From: Neisseria lactamica NS19
GTDB taxonomy: Bacteria; Pseudomonadota; Gammaproteobacteria; Burkholderiales; Neisseriaceae
Reading direction: 5' to 3'
DNA length: 64,000 bases
NCBI GenBank assembly: GCA_000193795.2
Contig: AEPI01000023.1
Coordinates: forward strand, 4,954 to 68,953
This document shows, piece by piece, positions 35,440-44,335 of this stretch. A model generated the notes under the pieces. The model saw only the letters and a program-made list of their open reading frames with translations. It made no database searches and had not been told where the DNA came from. The number at the start of each line of letters is the position of its first letter. Position 1 is the stretch's first letter. Position numbers and translations under genes: made by a program.

Positions 35440-36444
35440 TTAAAACGTAAAGCCCGTTTCCAGTTCTTCATCGCCGACCAGTTCGACCAAGAGCGCGTAG
35501 AGCGGGGCGAGTTCGGCATAACGGCGCGATACGCGGCGCAGATAGTTTAAGAAACGCGGGATTTCCGGACGGTATTTGTCTTTGCCGTCGCGGTAGTACA
35601 GGCGTGCGAAGATGCCTGCAACCTTCAAGTGCCGCTGCACGCCCATCCATTCGAACCGGCGGTAAAACTCGTCAAACGCTTCGGGGACGGGCAAGCCGGC
35701 AGCCCGCGCCTTTTCCCAGTAGCGGATAACCAAGTCCAAGACAAATTCTTCTTCCCATTCGATAAAGGCATCGCGCAACAGCGACACCAAATCGTAAGAA
35801 ATCGGGCCGTAAAGCGCGTCTTGGAAGTCTAAAACGCCCGGCCTGCCGCGCGTCAGCATCAGATTGCGGACGATAAAGTCGCGGTGCACATAGACTTTGG
35901 GCTGCGCCAACAAGGGCGGCAGCAGCGTATCGACGGTTTGCCGCCAAAGCCGGCGTTGTTTGAATGTTAATTCGCGCCCCAATTCTTTTGCGACAAACCA
36001 TTCCGGAAACAGGTTGATTTCGCGCAGCATCGTTTCACGGTCATATTCGGGCAAAACCCCTTCACGGCTTGCCTTCTGCAATTCGACCAGCTCGCCGACG
36101 GCCTCCAGCAGCAGCGCTTTGTGCGCCGTTTCGCCCTGTTCCTGAAGCATCGCGGTTAAAAACGTCGTATTGCCCAAGTCGTTCAATACCACAAACCCCA
36201 AATCCGCGTCCGCGTGCAATACCTGCGGCACATTGACCATATCAAACAGCTTCTGCACCTTCAAATAAGGCGCGACACTCATCTTGTCGGGCGGCGCGTC
36301 CATACAGACGACGCTGCCGCCGTCTGAAAACGTTGCACGGAAATAGCGGCGGAAATCAGCATCCGCCGCCGCGAAGGACAGATCGAAGTCCCGTTCGGGG
36401 TAAACGGTCTGAAGCCAATTTTTCAGTTCGGTTTGCCGTTGCAT
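35440..36444 (-). CDS. amgK: Sugar kinase of the aminoglycoside phosphotransferase fold (AmgK-like)
   Basis: 334 residues of the APH/choline-kinase fold. The catalytic loop VHRDFIVRNLML and the metal-binding VLDFQDALYGPISYDL are intact. In Pseudomonas the homologue AmgK, next to lptD-surA, phosphorylates N-acetylmuramic acid and N-acetylglucosamine at C1 for peptidoglycan recycling. The same position here, divergent from lptD with a 69-bp gap, supports the assignment. The partner nucleotidyltransferase murU is not adjacent. The function is inferred from fold and context. Confidence 0.8.
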   Translation of the reverse strand: MQRQTELKNWLQTVYPERDFDLSFAAADADFRRYFRATFSDGGSVVCMDAPPDKMSVAPYLKVQKLFDMVNVPQVLHADADLGFVVLNDLGNTTFLTAMLQEQGETAHKALLLEAVGELVELQKASREGVLPEYDRETMLREINLFPEWFVAKELGRELTFKQRRLWRQTVDTLLPPLLAQPKVYVHRDFIVRNLMLTRGRPGVLDFQDALYGPISYDLVSLLRDAFIEWEEEFVLDLVIRYWEKARAAGLPVPEAFDEFYRRFEWMGVQRHLKVAGIFARLYYRDGKDKYRPEIPRFLNYLRRVSRRYAELAPLYALLVELVGDEELETGFTF

Positions 36445-36513
36445 AACAGTATCCGGGCATTTCAGGTTACAATAAACGCTATTCTAACCGGTAAACCGAC
36501 TTGAGGGGCGATT

Positions 36514-38919
36514 TTGGCTCGTTTATTTTCACTCAAACCACTGGTGCTGGCACTGGGCCTCTGCTTCGGCACGCATTGCGCCGCCGATACCGTTGCAGCG
36601 GAAGATGCCGACGGGCGTGTCGCAGAAGGCGGCGCGCAGGGCGCGTCCGAATCTGCACAAGCTTCCGATTTGACCCTCGGTTCGACCTGCCTGTTTTGCA
36701 GTAACGAAAGCGGCAGCCCCGAGAGAACCGAAGCTGCCGTCCAAGGCAGCGGCGAAGCATCCGTCCCCGAAGACTATACGCGCATCGTTGCCGATAAAAT
36801 AGAAGGGCAGTCGCAGGTCAAGGTGCGCGCGGAAGGAAGCGTTATCATCGAACGGGACGGCGCAGTCCTCAATACCGATTGGGCGGATTACGACCAATCG
36901 GGCGACACCGTTACCGCAGGGAACCGGTTTGCCCTCCAACGGGACGATACGCTGATTCGGGGCGAAACCCTGACCTACAATCTCGAGCGGCAGACCGGCG
37001 AAGCGCACAATGTCCGTATGGAAACCGAACACGGCGGACGGCGGCTGCAAAGCGTCAGCCGCACCGCCGAAATATTGGGCGAAGGGCATTACAAACTGAC
37101 GGAAACCCAATTCAACACCTGTTCCGCCGGCGATGCCGGCTGGTATATCAAGGCAGCCTCTGTCGAAGCCGATCGGGAAAAAGGCATAGGCGTTGCCAAA
37201 CACGCCGCCTTCGTGTTCGGCGGCGTTCCCCTTTTCTATACGCCTTGGGCGGACTTCCCGCTTGACGGCAACCGCAAAAGCGGCCTGCTTGTTCCCTCAC
37301 TGTCCACCGGTTCGGACGGCGTTTCCCTTTCCGTCCCCTATTATTTCAACCTCGCCCCCAATTTCGATGCCACGTTCGCGCCCGGCGTGATCGGCGAACG
37401 CGGCGCGGTCTTTGACGGGCAGGTACGCTACCTGCGGCCGGATTATGCCGGCCAGTCCGACCTGACCTGGCTGCCGCACGACAAGAAAAGCGGCAGGAAC
37501 AACCGTTATCAGGCGAAATGGCAGCACCGGCACGACATTTCCGACACGCTTCAGGCGGGTGTCGATTTCAACCAAGTCTCCGACAGCGGCTACTACCGCG
37601 ACTTTTACGGCAGCGAAGAAATCGCCGGCAACGTCAACCTCAACCGCCGCATATGGCTGGATTATGGCGGCAGGGCGGCGGGCGGCAGCCTGAATGCCGG
37701 CCTTTCGGTTCAGAAATACCAGACGCTGGCAAACCAAAGCGGCTACAAAGACAAACCGTATGCCCTGATGCCGCGCCTTTCCGCCGATTGGCATAAAAAC
37801 GCCGGCAGGGCGCAAATCGGCGTATCCGCACAATTTACCCGCTTCAGCCACGACAGCCGCCAAGACGGCAGCCGCCTGGTCGTGTATCCCGGCATCAGGT
37901 GGGATTTCGGCGGCCGTTGGGGTTATATCCGCCCCAAACTCGGGCTGCACGCCACTTATTACAGCCTCGACCGCTTCGGCGGCAAAGCGTCCCGCAACGT
38001 CGGGCGCGTTTTGCCCATCGTCAACATTGACAGCGGCACGACTTTTGAGCGGAATACGCGGATGTTCGGCGGCGAAGTCGTGCAAACCCTCGAGCCGCGC
38101 CTGTTCTACAACTATATCCCGGCCAAATCCCAAAACGACCTGCCCAATTTCGATTCGTCGGAAAGCAGCTTCGGCTACGGGCAGCTGTTCCGTGAAAACC
38201 TCTATTACGGCAACGACAGGATTAACGCCGCCAACAGCCTTTCCGCCGCCGTGCAGAGCCGTATTCTCGACAACGCGACCGGAGAAGAACGGTTCCGCGC
38301 TGGTATCGGTCAGAAATTCTATTTCAAGGATGATGCGGTGATGCTTGACGGCAGCGTCGGCAAAAATCCGCGCAACCGTTCCGACTGGGTGGCATTTGCC
38401 TCCGGCAGCATAGGCGGCCGTTTCACCCTCGACAGCAGCATCCATTACAACCAAAACGACAAACGCGCCGAAAATTACACCATCGGCATCAGCTACCTGC
38501 CCGAGCCTGGCAAAGTATTGAACGCCCGTTACAAATACGGGCGCAATGAAAAAATCTACCTGCAGGCCGATGGCTCCTATTTTTACGACAAACTCAGCCA
38601 GCTTGACCTGTCCGCACAATGGCCGCTGACGCGCAACCTGTCGGCCGTCGCCCGCTACAACTACGGTTTTGAAGCCAAAAAACCGATAGAAATGCTGGCG
38701 GGTGCGGAATACAAAAGCAGTTGCGGCTGCTGGGGCGCGGGCGTGTACGCCCAACGCTACGTTACCGGCGAAAACACCTACAAAAACGCCGTCTTTCTTA
38801 CCCTGCAATTAAAAGACTTGAGCAATATCGGCAGGATTCCCAAAGGTGCGATGGACATTGCCGTACCTGGCTATATCCCGAATCTGGACCTTTCAGGCAG
38901 GCGCAGAACGCAGCCGTAA
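36514..38919 (+). CDS. lptD: LPS-assembly outer membrane protein LptD
   Basis: 801 residues from a TTG start (36514; RBS GAGGGGCGA), giving MARLFSLKPLVLALG, the expected signal sequence. LptD forms the outer membrane pore that inserts lipooligosaccharide together with LptE. The N-terminal half has the OstA-like domain (VVADKIEGQSQVKVRAEGSV is the beginning); the rest is a 26-stranded barrel. Cysteines CLFCSNES near the N-terminus and SSCGCWGAG near the C-terminus fit the disulfides seen in the family. No ATG is available at a suitable position. Confidence 0.95.
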   Translation: MARLFSLKPLVLALGLCFGTHCAADTVAAEDADGRVAEGGAQGASESAQASDLTLGSTCLFCSNESGSPERTEAAVQGSGEASVPEDYTRIVADKIEGQSQVKVRAEGSVIIERDGAVLNTDWADYDQSGDTVTAGNRFALQRDDTLIRGETLTYNLERQTGEAHNVRMETEHGGRRLQSVSRTAEILGEGHYKLTETQFNTCSAGDAGWYIKAASVEADREKGIGVAKHAAFVFGGVPLFYTPWADFPLDGNRKSGLLVPSLSTGSDGVSLSVPYYFNLAPNFDATFAPGVIGERGAVFDGQVRYLRPDYAGQSDLTWLPHDKKSGRNNRYQAKWQHRHDISDTLQAGVDFNQVSDSGYYRDFYGSEEIAGNVNLNRRIWLDYGGRAAGGSLNAGLSVQKYQTLANQSGYKDKPYALMPRLSADWHKNAGRAQIGVSAQFTRFSHDSRQDGSRLVVYPGIRWDFGGRWGYIRPKLGLHATYYSLDRFGGKASRNVGRVLPIVNIDSGTTFERNTRMFGGEVVQTLEPRLFYNYIPAKSQNDLPNFDSSESSFGYGQLFRENLYYGNDRINAANSLSAAVQSRILDNATGEERFRAGIGQKFYFKDDAVMLDGSVGKNPRNRSDWVAFASGSIGGRFTLDSSIHYNQNDKRAENYTIGISYLPEPGKVLNARYKYGRNEKIYLQADGSYFYDKLSQLDLSAQWPLTRNLSAVARYNYGFEAKKPIEMLAGAEYKSSCGCWGAGVYAQRYVTGENTYKNAVFLTLQLKDLSNIGRIPKGAMDIAVPGYIPNLDLSGRRRTQP

Positions 38920-39020
38920 ACAGACCGAATCCCCGTCCTGTTCCAACGAACCTGCCGTCCACCGAACAACCCCGATTCCGCCGAACCCAAGTGCGGAATC
39001 CAACCGATAAGGAAATATCG

Positions 39021-40016
39021 ATGAAGATAAAAAACCTGATGATAGCCGCCGCACTGCTGAGCGCGTCCTACAGCCAAGCGGCACCCCGTGCGGCAAAACC
39101 CGCACCTGCCGCCAAAGCCGCCAAGCCGGCGGAGACGGCACGCCAAGAAGCCGCCCAACAGGAAGGCGGCATACACTTTTCAGACGGCATCGCCGCCGTT
39201 GCCGACAACGAAGTCATCACACGCCGCAGGCTGGCACAGGCTGTTGCCGATGCCAAGGCAAACCTGCCCAAAGGCGTACAAATCAGCGATACGGCATTGA
39301 CCGAACAAGTACTGATGCAGCTGGTCAACCAATCCCTGATCGTACAGGCGGGCAAACGCCGCAACATCCAAGCGACCGAAGCCGAAATCGATGCCGTTGT
39401 CGCACAAAATCCTGCCCTCAAAAACCTCAGCCCCGCCCAACGCCGCGAGCTTGCCGACAACATCATTGCCGAAAAAGTCCGCGAGCAGGCAGTGATGCAG
39501 AACAGCCGGGTAAGCGAGGCAGAGGTCGACCGCTTTATCGAACAGGCGCAGAAACAGGGCATTACCCTGCCCGAAGGCGAGCCGATGCGCCAATACCGCG
39601 CTCAACACATCCTGATTAAGGCCGACAGCGAAAACGCCGCCGTCGGTGCAGAAAGCACCATCCGCAAAATCTACGGAGAGGCTCGCAGCGGCACAGACTT
39701 TTCCAGCCTGGCGCGCCAATATTCGCAAGACGCGAGCGCGGGCAACGGCGGCGACTTGGGCTGGTTTGCCGACGGCGTAATGGTTCCCGCCTTTGAAGAA
39801 GCCGTCCGCAGCCTCAAACCCGGCCAAGTCAGCGCGCCCGTACGCACCCAGTTCGGCTGGCACATCATCAAGCTGAACGAAGTACGCGAGGCGGGCACGC
39901 CTCAGGAACGCGTCCGCAACGCCGTGCGCCAGTATATTTTCCAACAGAAGGCGGAGCGTGCGACCGCCGACCTGTTGCGTGACCTGCATTCCGGCGCGTA
40001 CATCGACATCCGCTAA
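39021..40016 (+). CDS. surA: Periplasmic chaperone / peptidyl-prolyl isomerase SurA
   Basis: 331 residues from ATG 39021 (AAGGAAATATCG upstream). Signal peptide to about residue 20, an Ala/Pro/Lys-rich linker, the SurA N-terminal chaperone domain (GIAAVADNEVITRRRLAQAV) and one parvulin-type PPIase domain (YRAQHILIKAD ... GGDLGWFADGVMVPAFEEA ... FGWHIIKLNEV). E. coli SurA has two parvulin domains; this one has one. Following lptD, it is an outer-membrane protein folding factor. A DUS inside the coding sequence (39178-39191) encodes FSDGI. Confidence 0.92.
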   Translation: MKIKNLMIAAALLSASYSQAAPRAAKPAPAAKAAKPAETARQEAAQQEGGIHFSDGIAAVADNEVITRRRLAQAVADAKANLPKGVQISDTALTEQVLMQLVNQSLIVQAGKRRNIQATEAEIDAVVAQNPALKNLSPAQRRELADNIIAEKVREQAVMQNSRVSEAEVDRFIEQAQKQGITLPEGEPMRQYRAQHILIKADSENAAVGAESTIRKIYGEARSGTDFSSLARQYSQDASAGNGGDLGWFADGVMVPAFEEAVRSLKPGQVSAPVRTQFGWHIIKLNEVREAGTPQERVRNAVRQYIFQQKAERATADLLRDLHSGAYIDIR

Positions 40017-40106
40017 GGCGGTTTGAAGCAAAAAGCCATACCGATCGGGTAAAAGTCCGGGCGGTATGGCTTTTTGGATTTTGAGTTACTTTTACACCGT
40101 CATTCG

Positions 40107-40638
40107 TCATTCCCGCGCAGGCGGGAATCCGGTTATTCAAAACCGCAGAGATTTATCCGAAGCAACAACAATCTTTCCATCGTCATTCCCGCGAAAGCGG
40201 GAATCTAGAAACGAAAAGTAACAGGAATTTATCGGGAATGGTCGGAGTTTAAAGGTCTGGATTCCCGCTTTCGCGGGAATGACGATTCAGAAGTTACACG
40301 AAACTCAAAAAAACGAAACCGAACGAACCAGATTCCCGCTTTTACGAGAATGACGGGATTTTGGGTTGTGGTAATTTATCGGGAAAACAGAAACCCCTAT
40401 GCCGTCATTCCCGCGCAGGCGGGAATCCGGTTATTTAAAACCGCAGAGATTTATCCGAAGCAACAACAATCTTTCCATCGTCATTCCCGCGAAAGCGGGA
40501 ATCTAGCAACGAAAAGTAACAGGAATTTATCGGGAATGGTCGGAGTTTAAAGGTCTGGATTCCCGCTTTCGCGGGAATGACGGCATATCGGTTTCCGTGC
40601 GGACAGACTTAGACTCCCATCTGCGCGGGAATGACAGG
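40107..40638. repeat. dRS3/NIME repeat array, left of the mini adhesin
   Basis: At least eight copies of the 20-base dRS3 motif (ATTCCC-N8-GGGAAT, some with one or two changes) at 40109, 40185, 40261, 40332, 40407, 40483, 40559 and 40613 alternate with NIME-type spacer units. The array contains a 298-bp-offset duplication: 40107-40283 reappears at 40405-40581 with about two differences. Such arrays are hot spots for recombination and phage Nf integration in Neisseria. No gene is visible here. The flanks 40017-40106 and 40639-40929 show nothing beyond degenerate repeat-like sequence and, near 40900, an AT-rich leader. Confidence 0.85.
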
Positions 40639-40929
40639 ATTTTAGATTGCGGGTATTTATCAGGAATGACGATTTAAAAGTTGCCTGAAACCTAAAAGCA
40701 ACTGAAACGCAAAAACCAAATTCGCGCCTGCCGGGGAATGATGAAACAAAGAAGGCAGAAGTAAGGAATCAGGATTTTTTCCTTGAATCTGCGAAAATTA
40801 TTCAGTAATTGAATGTTATTGTTTTACAATGCAGGCTTACGGTTGGGCAGCATATTTTCCGCATAAGTTGGAAAATGGCGGATTAATCGTAATTTCACGC
40901 TTTGTATTATATTAAACATAGGAATTTTA

Positions 40930-41339
40930 ATGATGAAAAAATTATTGGCACCATCAGTACTTTCCCTGCTGGTAATCGCGGGGGGGGGGTAATTTCTAAT
41001 TACTCGCTTGCAGCGACGAATTCTGATGAGACTGCGGTTGTTGCAACAAATTCTAATGGGACTTCGGTTGTTGCAACAAATGACGGAAAAACGGCAGATG
41101 CTGAAAACAAAAAACTGAAACGCGGTTTGGCGGCACAAGCCGCGTTAAGCGGTTTATTCCAACCCTACTCTGTTGGCAAGGCAAACGTTACCGCCGCTGT
41201 AGGCGGCTATCAGTCGCAATCCGCATTTGCCGTCGGTGTCGGTTACCGTTACAACGAAAAATTTGCAACAAAAGCAGGATTTGCCTTTGCACCCGGCGGC
41301 GGTGCGGCTTATCACGCCGGTGTCAATTTAGAATGGTAA
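40930..41339 (+). CDS. Phase-variable miniature YadA-type trimeric adhesin (OFF)
   Basis: ATG 40930 (MMKKLLAPSVLSLLVIAG) starts a signal peptide that runs into ten G residues (40980-40989) and stops at TAA 40990-40992. The rest of the gene continues in another frame to 41339. One more G, or two fewer, would connect them and give about 137 residues: signal sequence, a short passenger of about 35 residues with two decapeptide repeats (xxTxVVATN), and a C-terminal YadA-like membrane anchor (GLAAQAALSGLFQPYSVGKA ... YHAGVNLEW, aromatic last residue). The passenger is far shorter than in known trimeric adhesins such as NadA. Present state OFF. Confidence 0.8.
40980..40989 (+). repeat. Poly-G phase-variation tract (10 G)
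   Basis: Ten G residues within the signal-peptide coding region of the mini adhesin. With 10 G the frame stops immediately after the tract; 8 or 11 G would give the full product. A hallmark of slipped-strand phase variation. Confidence 0.85.
41021..41080 (+). repeat. 30-bp tandem repeat, two copies
   Basis: 41021-41050 and 41051-41080 match at 27 of 30 bases and encode the decapeptides containing TAVVATN and TSVVATN. The period keeps the frame, so the passenger could gain or lose 10-residue units. Confidence 0.85.
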
Positions 41340-41397
41340 GTGCCTCTAAATATTTGGCGGTAAAACATACGTTTATTAAACGGTAAGCGTGCAGGCA

Positions 41398-41434
41398 ATG
41401 CCGTCTGAAACCTGAAACAGGCTTCAGACGGCAT
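41398..41434. terminator. Paired DUS hairpin
   Basis: DUS at 41398-41409 and inverted copy at 41423-41434, just downstream of the mini adhesin gene. Probable terminator. Confidence 0.75.
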
Positions 41435-41499
41435 TTTGACGCACGAAATCGGCAAATATGACGGAAATGGAAAATACCTATCTTGTCATTTCAAAATTT

Positions 41500-41985
41500 C
41501 AAAATCACAGCGTTATCTGACACAACAACAATTTTTCCATCGTCATTCCCGCGCAGGCGGGAGTCCGGTCATTCAAAATCACAGCGTTATCTGACACAAC
41601 AACAATCTTTCCATCGTCATTCCCGCGAAAGCGGGGATCTAGAAACGAAAAGCAACAGGAATTTATCGGGAATGGCTGGAGTTTAAAGGTCTGGATTCCC
41701 GCTTTCGCGGGAATGACGATTCAGAAGTTACACGAAACTCAAAAAAAAACGAAACCAAACGAATCGGATTCCCGCTTTTACGAGAATGACGGGATTTTGG
41801 GTTGTGGTAATTTATCGAGAAAACAGAAACCCCTATGCCGTCATTCCCGCTCAAGCGGGAATCTAGGACGTAGAATCTAAAGAAACCGTTTTATCCGATA
41901 AGTTTCTGTACCGAAGAATCTGGATTCCCGCCTGCGCGGGAATGACGGCGTATAAGTTTCCGTGCGGACAGACCTAGACTCCCGC
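41500..41985. repeat. dRS3/NIME repeat array, right of the mini adhesin
   Basis: dRS3-like motifs at 41545, 41619, 41695, 41768, 41843 and 41924, with related spacers. A stretch of about 250 bases (about 41598-41849) is nearly identical to 40164-40413 in the array left of the adhesin, in the same orientation. The adhesin gene thus lies between two long direct repeats. There is no gene in 41340-42045. Confidence 0.85.
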
Positions 41986-42045
41986 CTGCGCGTGAAGGAC
42001 GGGATTTCAGGTTTCTGTTTTTGCCGGAGCTTGCCGTATCGGGCT

Positions 42046-43926
42046 TCAGACGGCATTGCCTGCCGTTGTACCCGCGGGTGCGGCTGCCTTGATGTAGTTG
42101 AGCGAGACAAACTGCTTTTCCGGGTCGAGTCCGGTAATTTTAAACAATGCCTGCGATTTGGGCAGCGCGTCAAACGGAATACCGGTCGCGCGCGTGACCA
42201 GCGGCAGGCCTTCGATGCGGACGAGGTCTTCTTTCAGAATCGTCGCGGTCAGTTCGCTGATGCCTTGCTGTTGCAGGTAAACCAGGCTCCAGTAGGCTTC
42301 CATTTGGCGTTGGAAGTCGGCGTAGGCTGTATAGGCGGCATCAAAGTCGCGCAGGGCGGCGAAAAGCTCGGCATCGCTGTTTTGATACAGCGGTTCGGCA
42401 GTGTCGTCTATCAGGCTGAGGAGTTGTTTTTGGTTGATGTAGTCGGCAGCGCGGCGCAGCGGCGAAGTGAACCAGCCGTAATGCTGCACGCCCATGCCGA
42501 TGTGCGGCTCGGATTTGGTGCTCATGCGCACTTTGCCTGCCGGTTGGACGCGGAAGAGTCCGGGCAGCTCGTTGTCGTGGAGCATTTGCGCCCAAGTGCT
42601 GTTGGCAAGAATCATCATCTCGCTGACCAGCGTATCGATGGGCGAACCGCGTTCGCGGCGGACGACGGAGACTTTGCCTGCTTCATCCAATTCGATGCTG
42701 TAATCGTATTGCGGCGCGCGGTCGGGTTCGTATTTGCCGCGTGCTTTTTGCAGGGCGACGGCAAATTGGTGGAACCAAATCAGGTCTTGATGGTGGGCGA
42801 ACATCATTTCGCCGGCTTCGTCCAAGCCCGCTTCGGCATTGAAATGCGGCTCGATGGCTTGGATGCGCAGGTTTTCGGCGATGTTGACGGCTTCGATTTT
42901 GCAGGCCGGTGCGCCGACGTTGAACTCGCCGTCCACATCGAAATAAATGCTGACGGCAGGACGGTATGCGCCTGCATCAAGGCTGAACGCGGCAATCCAG
43001 TTTTCGGGCAACATAGTGATTTTGCCGCCGGGGAAATAGACCGTGCTCAAGCGTTCCATGATGTTTTTTTCCATTTTGTCGCCTGGTTTAATGGCGAGCG
43101 ACGGCGCGGCAATGTGGATACCGACGCGTTTCATGCCATTGCCCAAGTCGGTCAGACTCAAGGCATCGTCCACTTCGGTGGTCGATTCGTCGTCGATGGA
43201 AAAGGCGGTAACGTCGGCCTTGGGCAGGTCGGGCATTTCAGGAAGCGGAAAGTCGGGGAAGCCTGTTCCTTTGGGGAAGTATTTGATTTCAAAACCGTCT
43301 TGCAGGTATTGGGGAATGGACGTAATGCCGCCTGTTTTTTTCGCCAATTCGTAGGCGGAGGTTTTCAATGCATCGGCGGCTTTGGTAAAGGCTTTGTAGG
43401 TCAGCGACTGCTTGTCGGGCGCGTGTAAGATGGTTTTCAAATCCGCCGCGATTTCAGACGGCATCTCGCCGCGTTTCAAGGCTTCCGCCCAAGTGTCGAT
43501 TTGCGCGTCTTGCTGTTTTTTGCGTTCGATGGCGGCAAGTGCCTGTTTCAAAGTTTCTTCGGGCGCGGCTTTGAACACGCCTTTGGCTTTTTTGTAGAAA
43601 TACATCGGCGCGGCGTACAGCGCAATCAAGGTCGCCGCCAGCTCGGTTTTGGTCGGCGCATGGCCGAAATATTCTTCGGCAATCGCCTCGGCGGAAAATT
43701 CTTCTTCGCCGCACACTTCCCACAATAAATCGGTGTCGATGTCCGCCGCCTGTGCCTGCGCGTTTTCCAAAAACGCCGCCATATCGCCGTCGAACTCGGC
43801 AAAGACATTGTTTGCCTTCACTTTGGTGCGCTTGCCGTGTTGGGTATCGACTTGGTAGGTGGCGTCGTTTTTTTGGACGACGGCGGCCACTTTGAACTGG
43901 CCGGACTCTTCGTAAAAGATATTCAT
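42046..43926 (-). CDS. RNB-domain ribonuclease (RNase II/R family)
   Basis: 626 residues from the ATG at 43926 (MNIFYEESGQ). The N-terminal 230 residues are not typical of RNase II or R. From about residue 235 an RNB catalytic domain follows, with the acidic active-site motif SIDDESTTEVDD (Asp245, Asp246, Asp253, Asp254) and the GIHIAAPS segment. The family degrades RNA processively from the 3' end. No clear S1 domain is seen at the C-terminus. A 13-bp perfect inverted repeat lies in its leader. A DUS (43455-43466) is inside the gene and another (42045-42056) at its end. Confidence 0.85.
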   Translation of the reverse strand: MNIFYEESGQFKVAAVVQKNDATYQVDTQHGKRTKVKANNVFAEFDGDMAAFLENAQAQAADIDTDLLWEVCGEEEFSAEAIAEEYFGHAPTKTELAATLIALYAAPMYFYKKAKGVFKAAPEETLKQALAAIERKKQQDAQIDTWAEALKRGEMPSEIAADLKTILHAPDKQSLTYKAFTKAADALKTSAYELAKKTGGITSIPQYLQDGFEIKYFPKGTGFPDFPLPEMPDLPKADVTAFSIDDESTTEVDDALSLTDLGNGMKRVGIHIAAPSLAIKPGDKMEKNIMERLSTVYFPGGKITMLPENWIAAFSLDAGAYRPAVSIYFDVDGEFNVGAPACKIEAVNIAENLRIQAIEPHFNAEAGLDEAGEMMFAHHQDLIWFHQFAVALQKARGKYEPDRAPQYDYSIELDEAGKVSVVRRERGSPIDTLVSEMMILANSTWAQMLHDNELPGLFRVQPAGKVRMSTKSEPHIGMGVQHYGWFTSPLRRAADYINQKQLLSLIDDTAEPLYQNSDAELFAALRDFDAAYTAYADFQRQMEAYWSLVYLQQQGISELTATILKEDLVRIEGLPLVTRATGIPFDALPKSQALFKITGLDPEKQFVSLNYIKAAAPAGTTAGNAV

Positions 43927-44024
43927 CGTGTTTCCTTTTCGGTTGAAACCCCGCCACTCGGACATCCGTCCTTCGGGGCGGTAGAATCGGAATTTATTTG
44001 CGAGGGTGCAACCCCTTCCAAATC

Positions 44025-44061
44025 AGGACGACACATAGGGCGGTGCTTTATGTGTCGTCCT
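44025..44061. promoter_or_regulatory. Perfect 13-bp inverted repeat in the leader of the RNB gene
   Basis: AGGACGACACATA (44025-44037) and its exact complement (44049-44061) are separated by an 11-base loop. It lies about 100 bases upstream of the minus-strand RNase start and would form a stable hairpin in its 5' untranslated RNA. It is not a DUS. It may be a regulatory stem or the terminator of an unseen transcript. Confidence 0.55.
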
Positions 44062-44184
44062 GTGTGTTGAAACATTTTTCGGATTTTTCTGTGGAAACTC
44101 AAGCCGGCGATTTTAGCAGATTACCGAAAATGCCGTCTGAAAAAAGGTTTGGGGAGGGTTGGCGCGGCTTTGCGGTGCTTGCGT

Positions 44185-44291
44185 TATAGTGGATTAAATT
44201 TAAACCAGTACGGCGTTGCCTCGCCTTGCCGTACTATTTGTACTGTCTGCGGCTTCGTCGCCTTGTCCTGATTTAAATTTAATCCACTATA
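44185..44291. repeat. Correia repeat enclosed element, short form (107 bp)
   Basis: Bounded by the inverted ends TATAGTGGATTAA and TTAATCCACTATA, with the inner sequence typical of the element (CAGTACGGCGTTGCC...GTACTATTTGTACTG). Length corresponds to the internally deleted class. It ends 44 bases before ATG 44336 and could supply promoter sequences for that gene. The remaining part of 43927-44335 holds a single DUS (44130-44141) and the hairpin listed above. Confidence 0.93.
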
Positions 44292-44335
44292 CGTTTTTGA
44301 CGGGGTACAATCGCCGTTTTTGAACGGAGGACGGA

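Noticed and set aside
40107..41985. Regularly spaced short repeats that could suggest a CRISPR array
   Set aside because: The units are palindromic 20-base dRS3 motifs with NIME spacers that are themselves repeated. Repeats are not identical in length, spacers are not unique, and no cas genes are near.
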